A stretch of DNA of 64,000 nt from DGNJ01 sp002388905 (GCA_036843405.1 DAITSJ010000007.1:62001-126000), one strand, 5' to 3'; counted from the stretch's first letter, positions 53,832 to 62,416 are shown. Program-made: numbers and translations. Notes: a model not told the origin generated them from the sequence alone.

Positions 53832-54797
53832 ATGAAAACAGTCGTCTTCGGCGCTTCAGGTTATCTGGGCAGCCATACCGCCGAGCAGCTGACACTGGCG
53901 GGGCACGATGTCCTTTGCGTTCTCAGGGAGACCAGCGACAGTGGCTTTCTCGAGACATTGCCGGTGGAAATTGCCAGGAAAGACTTTAACGATATCGATG
54001 CTCTGGCGGAAGTGATCGATGCCGGATGCACGGTCTACAATTGCGTGGCGGAAACCCGGATGCACCTTTCCGACGATCAGCGTCGGCGGGTGGAAATTGA
54101 CCTGACCGCCAGGATTTTCAGGGCCGCACAAAAGGCGAAGGCAAAACGCTTTGTCCAGCTCAGTACCGTGATGGCCTACGGGTTCGACCGACCCCCCGAG
54201 CCCATCGACGAGAGTTTCCCGCCCAGGCCCAAATACAGCTACAGTCGCATTGCCTGTGAGCGGGAGCAGCTTCTGATGGAGCTGGTGGATGGCAGCGATA
54301 TGGAACTGATCATATTGCGCCCGTCGAATACGCTCGGGAAACGGGATAGCTCGGCGCTGCCGGCGATGCTGCAGGCCCACGAGAAGGGCAATTTCGCGGT
54401 CATCGACGGCGGTGAGTGGCGCTATTCCTGCATGGATGCCCGGGATGTGGGACGTGCCATGGTGCATCTGCACGGCATTGATGTCGGCGACCCGGAAATC
54501 TTCCTGGTCAAGGGTTACGATACGTCCTGGCTCGAGGTCAAGGAAGCCATGGACGAAATACTCGATCGCAAGACGAAGCTCGTCAATATCCCCAAAAGAG
54601 CCGCCATGATGATTGCCTGGTTTATGGAGGTGCTTTATCCCAAGGGCAAAAATCCGCCGCTGACGCGATTCAGTGTCGAGGTGTTGAGCACCCACACGCT
54701 CTTTGACGACAGCAAAATACGCAATACGGGTTTCGAGTCCAGGTACGACCTGATGGAGACATTGAGCGATGCCCTGGACAGACCACTACCCAAATGA
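53832..54797 (+). CDS. NAD-dependent epimerase/dehydratase-like extended SDR
   Basis: The 321-residue protein starts with the extended-SDR motif TVVFGASGYLGSHTAEQL. It contains VYNCVAETRMH, LSTVMAYGFDRPPEP, the YSRIACEREQ segment (Tyr with an altered YxxxK: YSRIACE) and ILRPSNTLG. This resembles 3-beta-hydroxysteroid dehydrogenase/isomerase and dihydroflavonol reductase-type proteins. The canonical Lys after Tyr is not obvious (YSYSRIACE), so catalysis should be checked. It would act on a cyclic alcohol or ketone. AAGGAG precedes the ATG. A VOC gene follows 26 bp later. Confidence 0.85.
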   Translation: MKTVVFGASGYLGSHTAEQLTLAGHDVLCVLRETSDSGFLETLPVEIARKDFNDIDALAEVIDAGCTVYNCVAETRMHLSDDQRRRVEIDLTARIFRAAQKAKAKRFVQLSTVMAYGFDRPPEPIDESFPPRPKYSYSRIACEREQLLMELVDGSDMELIILRPSNTLGKRDSSALPAMLQAHEKGNFAVIDGGEWRYSCMDARDVGRAMVHLHGIDVGDPEIFLVKGYDTSWLEVKEAMDEILDRKTKLVNIPKRAAMMIAWFMEVLYPKGKNPPLTRFSVEVLSTHTLFDDSKIRNTGFESRYDLMETLSDALDRPLPK

Positions 54798-54823
54798 TCG
54801 GGTCAAGCGGGAAGTAAAGATCG

Positions 54824-55267
54824 ATGGAATATCTGCACACCATGGTCCGGGTCTCGGACCTGGAAAAATCCCTGGATTTCTACTGCAACAAGCTGGGTCT
54901 GGTGGAAACCCGCCGTCACGAGGTGGAAGAGGGCCGTTTTACCCTGGTGTTCCTGGCCGCGCCGGGAGACGGCGATCGTGCCCGCGCCGAGCACCGCCCG
55001 GAAATCGAACTCACCTACAACTGGGATCCGGAACCGCCCTATGGCGAGGCGCGCAATTTCGGCCATATCGCCTACCGGGTCGACAATATCTATGATATCT
55101 GCCAGCGCCTGATGGATGCGGGCGTCACCATCAATCGTCCGCCCCGGTGCGGCAGGATGGCTTTTGTTCGTTCCCCGGACAATATTTCCATCGAATTACT
55201 GCAACGGGGCGAGCCGCTGCCACCGGCCGAGCCCTGGCAATCCATGCCCAATACCGGGCACTGGTAG
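54824..55267 (+). CDS. VOC family protein (glyoxalase I-like)
   Basis: The 147-residue protein has the paired beta-alpha-beta-beta-beta modules of the vicinal oxygen chelate superfamily: MEYLHTMVRVSDLEKSLDFY, CNKLGLVETRRHEVEEGRF, then NFGHIAYRVDNIYDICQRLM and SPDNISIELLQRG. The glyoxalase I metal ligands (His6-like, Glu, His in FGHIAY, Glu in SIELL) appear conserved. It may be a true lactoylglutathione lyase or an isomerase for a catabolic intermediate. It lies tightly between the extended SDR and the class II aldolase genes. Confidence 0.88.
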   Translation: MEYLHTMVRVSDLEKSLDFYCNKLGLVETRRHEVEEGRFTLVFLAAPGDGDRARAEHRPEIELTYNWDPEPPYGEARNFGHIAYRVDNIYDICQRLMDAGVTINRPPRCGRMAFVRSPDNISIELLQRGEPLPPAEPWQSMPNTGHW

Positions 55268-55295
55268 GCCTTTCCGGGAGAGTTAGCGACGACCC

Positions 55296-56060
55296 ATGGA
55301 CTCGCAAGCCAATAGCCTGAGAGGTACGGTTTCGCCGGAGGAGTGGGAATTACGCCTTGACCTGGCTTGCGCCTACCGGCTTGCCGCCTATTACGAATGG
55401 GACGATTTCGTCTTTACCCATATTTCTGCCCGGCTTCCGGGTACGGAGGGACACTTTCTCCTCAACCCTCTCGACCATTTGTTCGAGGAAATCACGGCCT
55501 CTTCCCTGGTCGCTATCGATGGTTGGGGTAACAAGGTGCGGGGTGGAGCCGAGCCCATCAATAGGGCCGGCTTTGCCATTCACTCCGCCATACACCGCAG
55601 CCGGGAAGATGCTCACTGCGTCGTTCATTTGCATACCCCCGAGGGACAGGCGGTATCCGCCATGAAGGAGGGTTTGCTGCCCCTGACCCAAAATGCCATG
55701 CTCATCCGCGACGATATCGCTTACCACGATTACGGCGGACCGGTCCTGGCAGGAGATGAAGCCGGGCGCCTGCTGACGGCCCTTGGCGACAAACATTATA
55801 TGCTCTTGCGCAACCACGGCATTCTTACCCTGGGCAGCACCGTTGGAATGGCCCTGATGCGAGCCTTCCTGCTGTTGCGGGCCTGCCATACCCAGGTGAT
55901 GGCCCTGGCGGCCGGCCGGAAGGGTGTCATCCTTCCGGAAGACAAAGTGATTTCCGATACGGCCGCCACGGCCAACGGAATGTACGATTTTTTGCGCGAC
56001 AGTGCCTGGCCTATACTTCGCCGCAAGATGGACAGGCTGGACCCGGGTTATCGGAACTGA
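55296..56060 (+). CDS. Class II aldolase/adducin family protein
   Basis: The 254-residue protein has the class II aldolase fold: LRLDLACAYRLAAYYEWDDF, FTHISARLPGTEGHFLLNP, CVVHLHTPEGQAVSAM (metal His residues in HLHT) and YMLLRNHGILTLGSTVGMAL (third His). Members cleave or epimerise sugar phosphates, but many near catabolic genes have unknown substrates. Here it may perform a retro-aldol or decarboxylation step. It lies 28 bp after the VOC gene and ends 25 bp before the NTF2-like gene. Confidence 0.9.
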   Translation: MDSQANSLRGTVSPEEWELRLDLACAYRLAAYYEWDDFVFTHISARLPGTEGHFLLNPLDHLFEEITASSLVAIDGWGNKVRGGAEPINRAGFAIHSAIHRSREDAHCVVHLHTPEGQAVSAMKEGLLPLTQNAMLIRDDIAYHDYGGPVLAGDEAGRLLTALGDKHYMLLRNHGILTLGSTVGMALMRAFLLLRACHTQVMALAAGRKGVILPEDKVISDTAATANGMYDFLRDSAWPILRRKMDRLDPGYRN

Positions 56061-56085
56061 AGAGTCTGGAGGGAGACACAAGGTA

Positions 56086-56538
56086 GTGGAAAGCGAACAG
56101 GCCATTAAAAAACTACTGTTCCTCTACGCGGAACTGATCGATAGCGGCGATCTTGAAGGGGCTGCGGCGCTGTTTCGTCACGCAAAGCTTAGAGTGCTCG
56201 GCCAGGAAGAATTAATCAATTCCGAAGAGTTACTGGCTCTCTGGCGGAGGGTGGTACGCCTCTATCCCTGCGGTACACCCAGAACGCGGCACGTTGTCAC
56301 CAATGTGATTCTCGATATGGATGACCGAGTTGGCCGCGCCCAGGTGCGCTCATACTATACGGTTTATCAGGCAACCGAGAATTTCCCCCTGCAGTTGATC
56401 GCCGCGGGGCGTTACCGGGATGAATTTGAGCACATCGACGGGGACTGGCGATTCTGCTTTCGGGACTATTCCCTGCTTGATATGGTGGGGGACCTGTCGG
56501 CTCATCTTGTCGATATGCCCGACACCCGGCCGGGGTGA
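56086..56538 (+). CDS. NTF2-like (SnoaL/scytalone dehydratase-type) protein
   Basis: A GTG start at 56086, with GGAGGGAG upstream, gives 150 residues. The pattern fits the nuclear transport factor 2-like fold: an N-terminal helix pair SEQAIKKLLFLYAELIDSGDLEGAAALF, the mid segment TPRTRHVVTNVILDMDDRVGRAQVRSYYTVYQ and the C-terminal strand WRFCFRDYSLLDMVG. Such cone-shaped proteins act as isomerases, dehydratases or hydroxylase small subunits. The His and Asp needed for ketosteroid-isomerase or dehydratase activity may be in TRHVVT and LIDSGD. It ends the plus-strand cassette. Confidence 0.78.
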   Translation: MESEQAIKKLLFLYAELIDSGDLEGAAALFRHAKLRVLGQEELINSEELLALWRRVVRLYPCGTPRTRHVVTNVILDMDDRVGRAQVRSYYTVYQATENFPLQLIAAGRYRDEFEHIDGDWRFCFRDYSLLDMVGDLSAHLVDMPDTRPG

Positions 56539-56607
56539 GTAATTCCAGCTCGTCAGGAATCTGTTATCCGCCTTGTTCCCCGGTTTGTGCGCAGGGCGCT
56601 ACGGCAC

Positions 56608-57618
56608 TCAACCGGGGTCATCGTCCAGTTCGATGAGGTATTTACCCATGCCTTTTCCAGCCAGCATGTCGAGATAGGCGCGGGGCGCATTTTCCAGGCC
56701 CTTGGTGAGTGTCTCTCGCAGGGCGAGATCGCCGGACTTCAGGGCGGCACGCAACTCGCCGTGGGCGGTGTCCGTTTCTTTCTGATAGTCGAAGACGCGG
56801 AACCCCTGGATACTCAGCCCGCTGGTCAGCAACTTGCGAAAATTTTTCAAACAGATCGTCTCGTCATCAAGATAATGGGCGATCAATCCGCAGAGCGCGA
56901 TACGACCCCGTTCCCGCATAAGACTCAAGACGGGATCGAGGATCGGGGCCCCGACATTTTCGTAGTGGGCGTCGATACCCGGGCCGACGGCTTTCTTCAA
57001 CTCGCTCCAAAATTCCGGGTTCCGGTAGTCGATACAGGCGTCGAAACCCAGTTCACTCACAACGCTGGCACACTTTGCCGGACCACCGGCAATACCCACG
57101 ACCCGGGCCCCAAGCCGTTTCGCCAGCTGGCCCGCGATACCGCCGACGATGCCCGCCGCGGAAGAAATGGTAAGGGTTTCGCCGGCGGAAACCCGGAGGA
57201 CGCGATTGATGCCCACCCAGGCCGTCAGACCGGATGAGCCCATCACCCCCAGGAAGGCCGGGGCGGGCACCCCCTCTTCCACGTCGATCCTGCGCAGGTT
57301 CGACCCGTGGCACAGTTCGTGGCTTTGCCAGTGGCCGGGGCCCGCTACCCAGTCGCCACGGCTAAAAGCGGGATCGCGGCTTTCGAGCACCCTGCCCACC
57401 ATTCGGCCGACGATGATGCCCTGTTCCCAGGCCGGGTCCGGTCCCTGCCAGCTGCGCATCATGGGGGCGAGGTAGGGGTCCAGGGATATATAGCGGACGC
57501 GGACCAGAACTTCGGCGTCAGACGGGGTTTTTAAACGAATTTTTTCAACGCCAAAGTCAGCTTCCGTCAGCTTTTCATCCGGTTTGCGTATCAGGCGCAC
57601 GCGTGTGGCATCGGGCAC
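56608..57618 (-). CDS. NADP-dependent oxidoreductase (MDR family, LTB4DH/CurA-like)
   Basis: A GTG start at 57618, after GAGAGGAGAG, gives 336 residues. It is a zinc-free medium-chain reductase: LVRVRYISLDPYLAPMMR (typical of this subfamily), GSSGLTAWVGINRVLRV, then the NADP motif SSAAGIVGGIAGQLAKRLGA and YENVGAPILDPVLSLMRERG. Members reduce alpha,beta-unsaturated ketones. It is the most downstream gene of the minus-strand group that begins with the sulfotransferase, after the VOC gene. It could reduce an enone formed during ring degradation. Confidence 0.92.
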   Translation of the reverse strand: MPDATRVRLIRKPDEKLTEADFGVEKIRLKTPSDAEVLVRVRYISLDPYLAPMMRSWQGPDPAWEQGIIVGRMVGRVLESRDPAFSRGDWVAGPGHWQSHELCHGSNLRRIDVEEGVPAPAFLGVMGSSGLTAWVGINRVLRVSAGETLTISSAAGIVGGIAGQLAKRLGARVVGIAGGPAKCASVVSELGFDACIDYRNPEFWSELKKAVGPGIDAHYENVGAPILDPVLSLMRERGRIALCGLIAHYLDDETICLKNFRKLLTSGLSIQGFRVFDYQKETDTAHGELRAALKSGDLALRETLTKGLENAPRAYLDMLAGKGMGKYLIELDDDPG

Positions 57619-57682
57619 GTTTCTCTCCTCTCGTCAGGGTTGGTTTTGAGCCGGGGCCGGCGGCTGGGCAACCGCCGTTGCG

Positions 57683-58099
57683 TCACCCGCCATCACTGTT
57701 CCAGGGAAAACCCAGTTCCACCATAATGCCGTTGGGATCGCGCACAAAAATCAGCAGTGTCCGGATAACGTCCGCATCCAGTTCCTCGTACTCCAAAGCC
57801 TGCGCTTCGAGTCGTTGTTTCAGTGTCTCCGGCCGGCCCGAAACGCGCAGGGAAAAGTGATCAATCATGCCCCTCTGGGCAGCGCCGCGCACGGGGCTAA
57901 CGCTCTCCGCACGCTGTTCGGCGCCAATCAGGTGGACGATGGCGCGACCATCGTCGTCGCAAAAATAGGCGCCTTTTGAATAGTCTGTCATTGTCGGTGG
58001 CGGTTTCGCGGTCATGCCCAGAAGGGTTCCGTAAAAATGCAGCGACTCGGAAAGCCGGTCGGTGCGGATATTGATATGATCGAGGTGTTGGACTTTCAT
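57683..58099 (-). CDS. VOC family protein (extradiol dioxygenase/bleomycin resistance-like)
   Basis: The 138-residue protein has the VOC fold: MKVQHLDHINIRTDRLSESLHFY, GAYFCDDDGRAIVHLIG, MIDHFSLRVSG and the C-terminal FVRDPNGIMVELGFPW. Metal ligands are likely the His in HLDHI, the His in IDHFS and the Glu in VELGF, as in dioxygenase-like members. The function is not fixed; an isomerase, lyase or ring-cleavage role is possible. About 290 bases without clear features separate it from the SDR gene upstream, so it may have its own promoter. Confidence 0.85.
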   Translation of the reverse strand: MKVQHLDHINIRTDRLSESLHFYGTLLGMTAKPPPTMTDYSKGAYFCDDDGRAIVHLIGAEQRAESVSPVRGAAQRGMIDHFSLRVSGRPETLKQRLEAQALEYEELDADVIRTLLIFVRDPNGIMVELGFPWNSDGG

Positions 58100-58390
58100 G
58101 GACAGGTGCTGCTATCGGTGGTGGAGGATCGAACGGGCTTTCCGTCTGCGTTGCCGTAAAACCCTGTACGTATTGTGAAAGGGCGTATGCTCGTGCTGCC
58201 GCTTCATTCGACCTCGGGCCGGATGTCGAAGCTTTGGAAAGAAAAACGAAACATTCCCGGATTTTCTATGCATCCAGACCGAAGTCCCGTTTCAGTTTGT
58301 ATCGGATTCTGCTATGTCTGCCGCGCAGGTGCCGCTCCAGGGATTGTACCAACTGTCTCGCGGTTGAATCGCTCCATCGGGAAATCCCTC

Positions 58391-59164
58391 CTAGCCGGAA
58401 ATGGAGTAGCCGCCGCAGACGTTGATGGTTTGTCCGGTGATATAACTGGCCGCGCTGCTGGTGAGAAACAATACGGCATCGGCGATTTCCCCGGGTTCGC
58501 CAAATCGCTTCATGGGCGTGTTTTCCAGAAAAGGTGCGCCATACTCCGGGTTTTCCGTGACCGCGGCAGTCTGTCTGGTCCTGGTCATGCCGGCGGCCAC
58601 GGCATTGGCGCGTATGTTACGGCTCGACCAGGCAACGGCCAGTGTTTTCATCAGTTGCACCAGCCCCGCCTTGGCGGCGCCATAGCCGGGCACCACCTCG
58701 ATGCCAAAGTAGGAGGCCATGGAGGCAATACCTATCACCGAGGCGCCACCGGGTAGATGACTTGCCGAGAGCTTGTCGAGACAGAGGTGGCTGAATCGGT
58801 ACACCGAAGTCAGGTGCATGCGTATCGCCAGTTCGAAGTTGTCGGGCTCGTATTCGTCCAGGCCCAGGCTCGCGAGACCGACACCGCCGCTATGCACGAG
58901 GATATCGAGCCGGTCCGTTTTTTCTGCGACTCTCGACAGTTGCTCCGGATCGGTGACGTCCAGCTGTTTATAGCGAAAATCCGACAAATCGGCGTCGTAC
59001 TCGCCGGGACCGCCGCGGGTGCCGGTGATTGTAACTGCCGCGCCGGCATCCCGATAGGCGGCCGCCGTTGCCGCGCCTATGCCACTGGTGCCCCCGGTCA
59101 CCAGGACGGATGCACCGCTGTAGTCGAACGTTACCGAACCCGGACCTGTTTGCGATCTGCTCAT
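58391..59164 (-). CDS. SDR family oxidoreductase
   Basis: The 257-residue protein is a classical SDR: SVLVTGGTSGIGAATAAAY (cofactor), HSGGVGLASLG (NNAG equivalent), Ser in IGIASMASYFG and the YGAAKAGLVQ motif (Tyr/Lys). VTENPEYGAPFLENTPMKRFGEPGEIADAVLFL and GQTINVCGGYSISG are typical C-terminal segments. It lies 231 bp downstream of the DUF1214 gene on the same strand. It likely handles a hydroxyl/ketone step in the same pathway. Confidence 0.92.
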   Translation of the reverse strand: MSRSQTGPGSVTFDYSGASVLVTGGTSGIGAATAAAYRDAGAAVTITGTRGGPGEYDADLSDFRYKQLDVTDPEQLSRVAEKTDRLDILVHSGGVGLASLGLDEYEPDNFELAIRMHLTSVYRFSHLCLDKLSASHLPGGASVIGIASMASYFGIEVVPGYGAAKAGLVQLMKTLAVAWSSRNIRANAVAAGMTRTRQTAAVTENPEYGAPFLENTPMKRFGEPGEIADAVLFLTSSAASYITGQTINVCGGYSISG

Positions 59165-59395
59165 TGCATTACCTCGTCTTGAAGTGCCCTTGTTAACAGG
59201 TCCTTAAAAACCAGGAAAAGTACCACCTTTCCTGCGTTGGCCACCTGGCCGAAAACACCATCCCCCGATGCTCCGGGAGCCGGGGCTGAACCTGCTGCCC
59301 CGATGACCTGACTGACGATATCGGACCTCCCGATAAGAGTCTGAAAGTTCAGGCTGCCGTGTACGTTTTTAGGCCCTGCCTCAGTGACAACGCTG

Positions 59396-60595
59396 TCACA
59401 GGTAGCCAAAACGTTTATAGATGCCCCGACGACGCCCCTGAATCTGCATCATCCTCTGGTCCGGTGAAATGGTTTTGATGGTTTCGGGAAGGCAGTCAAA
59501 AAGTTTGTTCCGCTTTACGAGAATGCAGGAGGGTTCCGGGGACCCGTCCGTGCCCATCCAGCGAAAGCTCGTCATGCCCTGGGTCAGGCCGGCGGTGTCC
59601 AGCCAGTTGGGCACGCCCGGGTCGTCGTGGGCCGCGACGGCGATCAATTCGCCATCGTCTTCCAGCTGCGCATAGTACAAATTCGTGCCGGTCAGCCGAT
59701 ACCGGTAGTCGTGGGTTTCCCACCAGGGGTTGTTGAATTCCAGGTTCCAGAATTCCGCCACTGGCGGGGGAGTGACCCTGATAACCAGGGCTGAATCCTC
59801 CGGGATAGACCAAAAGCCGCTGTAAGGCCTGCCTCCAGGGGTGGCGTTGATGTCACCGCCGACGGTATCCAGAAAATCCAGGAATCGATTGGGCTGCTTC
59901 CTGAACAGGTCCATCAGGTCTTCCCAGAAAATCACTTCATTGCTGATCAGGTTTGCGGCTTCGCGAATGTGTTCGTGCATTTTTTCGGCGCTGACAGACG
60001 GCGGTGGGACGGGCCGACCCAGCCTGTCCATCATCAACTCCATTGGTTTTTCGTTTTCCCAATCCCCAAAAAACTGGCGGACGATAAGTCGATCCGCATT
60101 TGGCTTTAAGTCGAGCCAGTTTTCAGAGCGACGGTCCCCGCCAATGATGATTTCGAAGTCTCCATTGTTGTCGGTAACAAGCTCCTTGCCCAGCAGCGAA
60201 GCAGTAATGCCCCCGGCAAAGTTGGGCGTTTTGTCCTGAACGACAAAAGAGATACTTCTGACGGTGCCCCGGTTACCGTAAAGCCTGTATACCTCTCCCG
60301 CATCAACCGGCGAGGTGAGATAAAGGGCATCCATATTGTCACCCCCGAACTTCCTGTGGGGATGCATGATGTGGGTCAATTCCGGGTGCAGGGGGTCTGC
60401 CTCGTGCAATCTCACCGCAAGAGCCAGAGAGATTTTGTCGAGAATATGGCGAACGCCTAGCGTTCGTTCTACGGGTGTGCGGGCCGAGGTGCGGTCAAGC
60501 GCGGTTTTCACCGAATCCCGTATGACGCCGAGAAAACTATCCAGAACTGCGAGCGCCTCAGCATCGTTTTTCTGGGATTCGGAGGACTTATTCAT
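59396..60595 (-). CDS. DUF1214 domain-containing protein
   Basis: The 399-residue protein has a helical N-terminal region (about 1-85), a DUF1254-like central strand region (YRLYGNRGTVRSISFVVQDK, about 103) and a C-terminal DUF1214 segment: SALVIRVTPPPVAEFWNLEF, NNPWWETHDYRYRLTGTN and FRWMGTDGSPEPSCILVKR. The family has no defined reaction. GAGGTTACCT precedes the ATG. It is 42 bp downstream of the sulfotransferase, so the pair is probably cotranscribed. A short hairpin (59384-59399) overlaps its stop codon. Confidence 0.85.
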   Translation of the reverse strand: MNKSSESQKNDAEALAVLDSFLGVIRDSVKTALDRTSARTPVERTLGVRHILDKISLALAVRLHEADPLHPELTHIMHPHRKFGGDNMDALYLTSPVDAGEVYRLYGNRGTVRSISFVVQDKTPNFAGGITASLLGKELVTDNNGDFEIIIGGDRRSENWLDLKPNADRLIVRQFFGDWENEKPMELMMDRLGRPVPPPSVSAEKMHEHIREAANLISNEVIFWEDLMDLFRKQPNRFLDFLDTVGGDINATPGGRPYSGFWSIPEDSALVIRVTPPPVAEFWNLEFNNPWWETHDYRYRLTGTNLYYAQLEDDGELIAVAAHDDPGVPNWLDTAGLTQGMTSFRWMGTDGSPEPSCILVKRNKLFDCLPETIKTISPDQRMMQIQGRRRGIYKRFGYL

Positions 60596-60637
60596 AGGTA
60601 ACCTCGTGTGGAGTATTTATAAATTCCTGGACGATGA

Positions 60638-61885
60638 CTATTCAACTTCCATGGGTACCTTGAAGTAGTGCTGGTAGCGAGTGAATAGTTCGCGCAGTTG
60701 CCTTTCCTCATGATCCTGAACGGTCCGATACTGATGGCGACCGAACTTGTCCTGTTGTTTCGACGCAATAAATGCCCGAATGCGGCGCTCGGCCTCGGTG
60801 CTCAACTCCAGGCCTGTTTGACGATAAATTGCGTCTATGGCTTCCCAAGGCCTTTCCACCAGGTCCTTGTACATGACATTGATAACCCTTTCGATAGGTA
60901 TATCGCCTGCTTCGAACTGGCCGACGATGCTGTCGAGTGCATCGGCCATGACTTCGGGAGCCAGCAGTCTTTCGAAGCTACGTGTTTCGAACGGCTTGTC
61001 GCTTCTCATCCAGAATAGTGTCGCCAGTAAATTCGTATTGGAGGCATTGGCCCTCAGTGGATCCCTGTGCGTATAAAGTACGCGGGCATCGGGAAAGGCC
61101 TGGAAAAGCTCATCGAGGTGCCACAGGTGGGGCGGTGCTTTCAGCAACCAATGTCGACGGGGATTCTTCCATTGAAGGAGTTTCAGGAATCTCTTGTGGT
61201 AGTCGTACATATAGCGCCAGTTGCCATGGCTTTTGAGCCAGGCCAGGTAGGAGGGCACATTAACTCGGGCGGGCAGGTTTTCCGTGTGGAAAGAGTAGAT
61301 AAAGGCTTCTGAACACTCGTTTGGGATGCGCGCTCCCATTTCGTGCATGGCGCGGAACTGAGGTGCCAGGCGATTATAAAGTGTCAGAAACTTATCGGTT
61401 CGCTCGATTCTGGGGTCGGTCTCGTAGGAGGCCGCTTCCGGCGGCGGACAGGGCTCGACAATCTCCCAGCTGAGGAGCGGACCAAGTTGGGGGTCCTCAG
61501 CCAGTCGCTCAAAGAGAATTGACGTGCCGGAACGGGACAGGCCGGTAATGAATACCGGTTCCCTGATTTCCTCGTCGTCAATTTCGGGATGTTTCCTGTA
61601 GGTCTCCTGTATCTGGAGTCGCACTTTCAGTGCCTGGAGCAATTCGGCGCGGGTGAACAGCCGGCCGAAAAAGTTGAGTTCCGCTTCCTCATTGATGGCG
61701 GTAATAAGGACTTGGAAAGCTTCCCGCCACTGATCGTCACCGAAATCGGTGATTCCCAGGCTCCGGGTTGCCGTATCAATCAACTCGTCGGCCTGTAATG
61801 GCACCAGGGTTTCCACGTCGAAGGCATCTGCTTCGGCGTTGAATCGTGCCAGCCAGTCCGGGCGCTCGGGGGGTGTCCAGTCCAT
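60638..61885 (-). CDS. Sulfotransferase family protein
   Basis: The 415-residue protein has the PAPS 5'-phosphosulfate motif PVFITGLSRSGTSILFERLA (about 111-130) and a 3'-phosphate-binding region RHWLLKAPPHLWHLDELFQA followed by PDARVLYTHRDP (about 237-265). These are typical of the bacterial Sulfotransfer_3 group acting on lipids, steroids or glycans. It should transfer sulfate from PAPS to a hydroxyl in the cytoplasm. It starts the minus-strand group with the DUF1214 gene, and a palindromic copy of the 21-bp motif lies 47 bp upstream. Its role in a catabolic cluster is unclear; it could modify or detoxify a substrate. Confidence 0.9.
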   Translation of the reverse strand: MDWTPPERPDWLARFNAEADAFDVETLVPLQADELIDTATRSLGITDFGDDQWREAFQVLITAINEEAELNFFGRLFTRAELLQALKVRLQIQETYRKHPEIDDEEIREPVFITGLSRSGTSILFERLAEDPQLGPLLSWEIVEPCPPPEAASYETDPRIERTDKFLTLYNRLAPQFRAMHEMGARIPNECSEAFIYSFHTENLPARVNVPSYLAWLKSHGNWRYMYDYHKRFLKLLQWKNPRRHWLLKAPPHLWHLDELFQAFPDARVLYTHRDPLRANASNTNLLATLFWMRSDKPFETRSFERLLAPEVMADALDSIVGQFEAGDIPIERVINVMYKDLVERPWEAIDAIYRQTGLELSTEAERRIRAFIASKQQDKFGRHQYRTVQDHEERQLRELFTRYQHYFKVPMEVE

Positions 61886-61931
61886 TATTTATTTTCCGCG
61901 AATTACCGGGATGCTATTGTCTGCTTACGGT

Positions 61932-61952
61932 AACTGATATAGCATCAGTTAA
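61932..61952. promoter_or_regulatory. Operator-like motif, copy g (sulfotransferase promoter)
   Basis: GTAACTGAT and ATCAGTTAAC form a nearly perfect inverted repeat around ATAGC; the inner arms AACTG and CAGTT are 9 bases apart as in copy a. It lies 47 bp upstream of the sulfotransferase ATG. The centre differs from the other copies (12 of 21 identical to the best ones). Confidence 0.5.
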
Positions 61953-61974
61953 CAAAGTGGTTTCGATGGTATTC

Positions 61975-62340
61975 TCTGAAGCTGGTAACTTCTGGCGCAG
62001 GGTGAGCCACTCTGGTTCGATGTTCTGCCGGAGTACTCAGTATCCCCGGGGCGAACCTGGGGGACTGTAAAAATCTGGTGAGAGCCCGGTGGGTAAAGAT
62101 AGACGAAGGTCCCGTACAGTCGCGCAGAGAGGGCCGAAGTAATGCGGAGCACCTGGTTAAGTATTTCGGGAGACGCGGCATTGAAGAGCGGTCAGCCATA
62201 ATGGGTGAGGTGCCCGTGACAGGGGGAGTTCCTTAAAAGATAGGTGGAACAAAAAATGTCCTATCCGTGCAACATGTTGCCGGCATGGGATAGGATGAAG
62301 CATCAATCGGCGCGTCTTCATAACGATTTATGCTCTGGCA
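61975..62340 (+). ncRNA. Possible group II intron 5' domain remnant (structured RNA-like segment)
   Basis: The stretch is rich in short G/C helices and purine-rich loops (for example CCCCGGGGCGAACCTGGGGG; GTGAGAGCCCGGTGGGTAAAG; AGAGAGGGCCGAAGTA; CCTATCC...GGGATAGG) and lacks coding potential. Its texture resembles domain I of bacterial group II introns as I remember them. No reverse transcriptase and no domain V/VI were found, so it would be a truncated remnant. The boundaries are approximate and the identification is tentative. Confidence 0.3.
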
Positions 62341-62363
62341 GCTAGAGGAATAAATATTTGTTG

Positions 62364-62416
62364 TTGACATGGGGGCGGTTGTGCTTTAAAAACGAAACTG
62401 ACACAATGATAGTTAT
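62364..62416 (+). promoter_or_regulatory. Sigma-70-like promoter with operator-like motif, copy h
   Basis: TTGACA (62364-62369), a 16-base spacer and TTAAAA (62386-62391) form a promoter for the downstream TonB receptor. The 21-bp motif at 62396-62416 (AACTGACACA then ATGATAGTTAT) covers the expected start site and is 20/21 identical to copy c at 17283-17303, which lies 45 kb away. The position fits repression. Confidence 0.65.

Noticed and set aside
59161..59409. An 82-codon minus-strand frame between the DUF1214 and SDR genes
   Set aside because: It needs a TTG start without a ribosome site inside the DUF1214 end, and its sequence is Ala/Gly/Val-rich with no recognisable feature. A small gene is possible but not supported.
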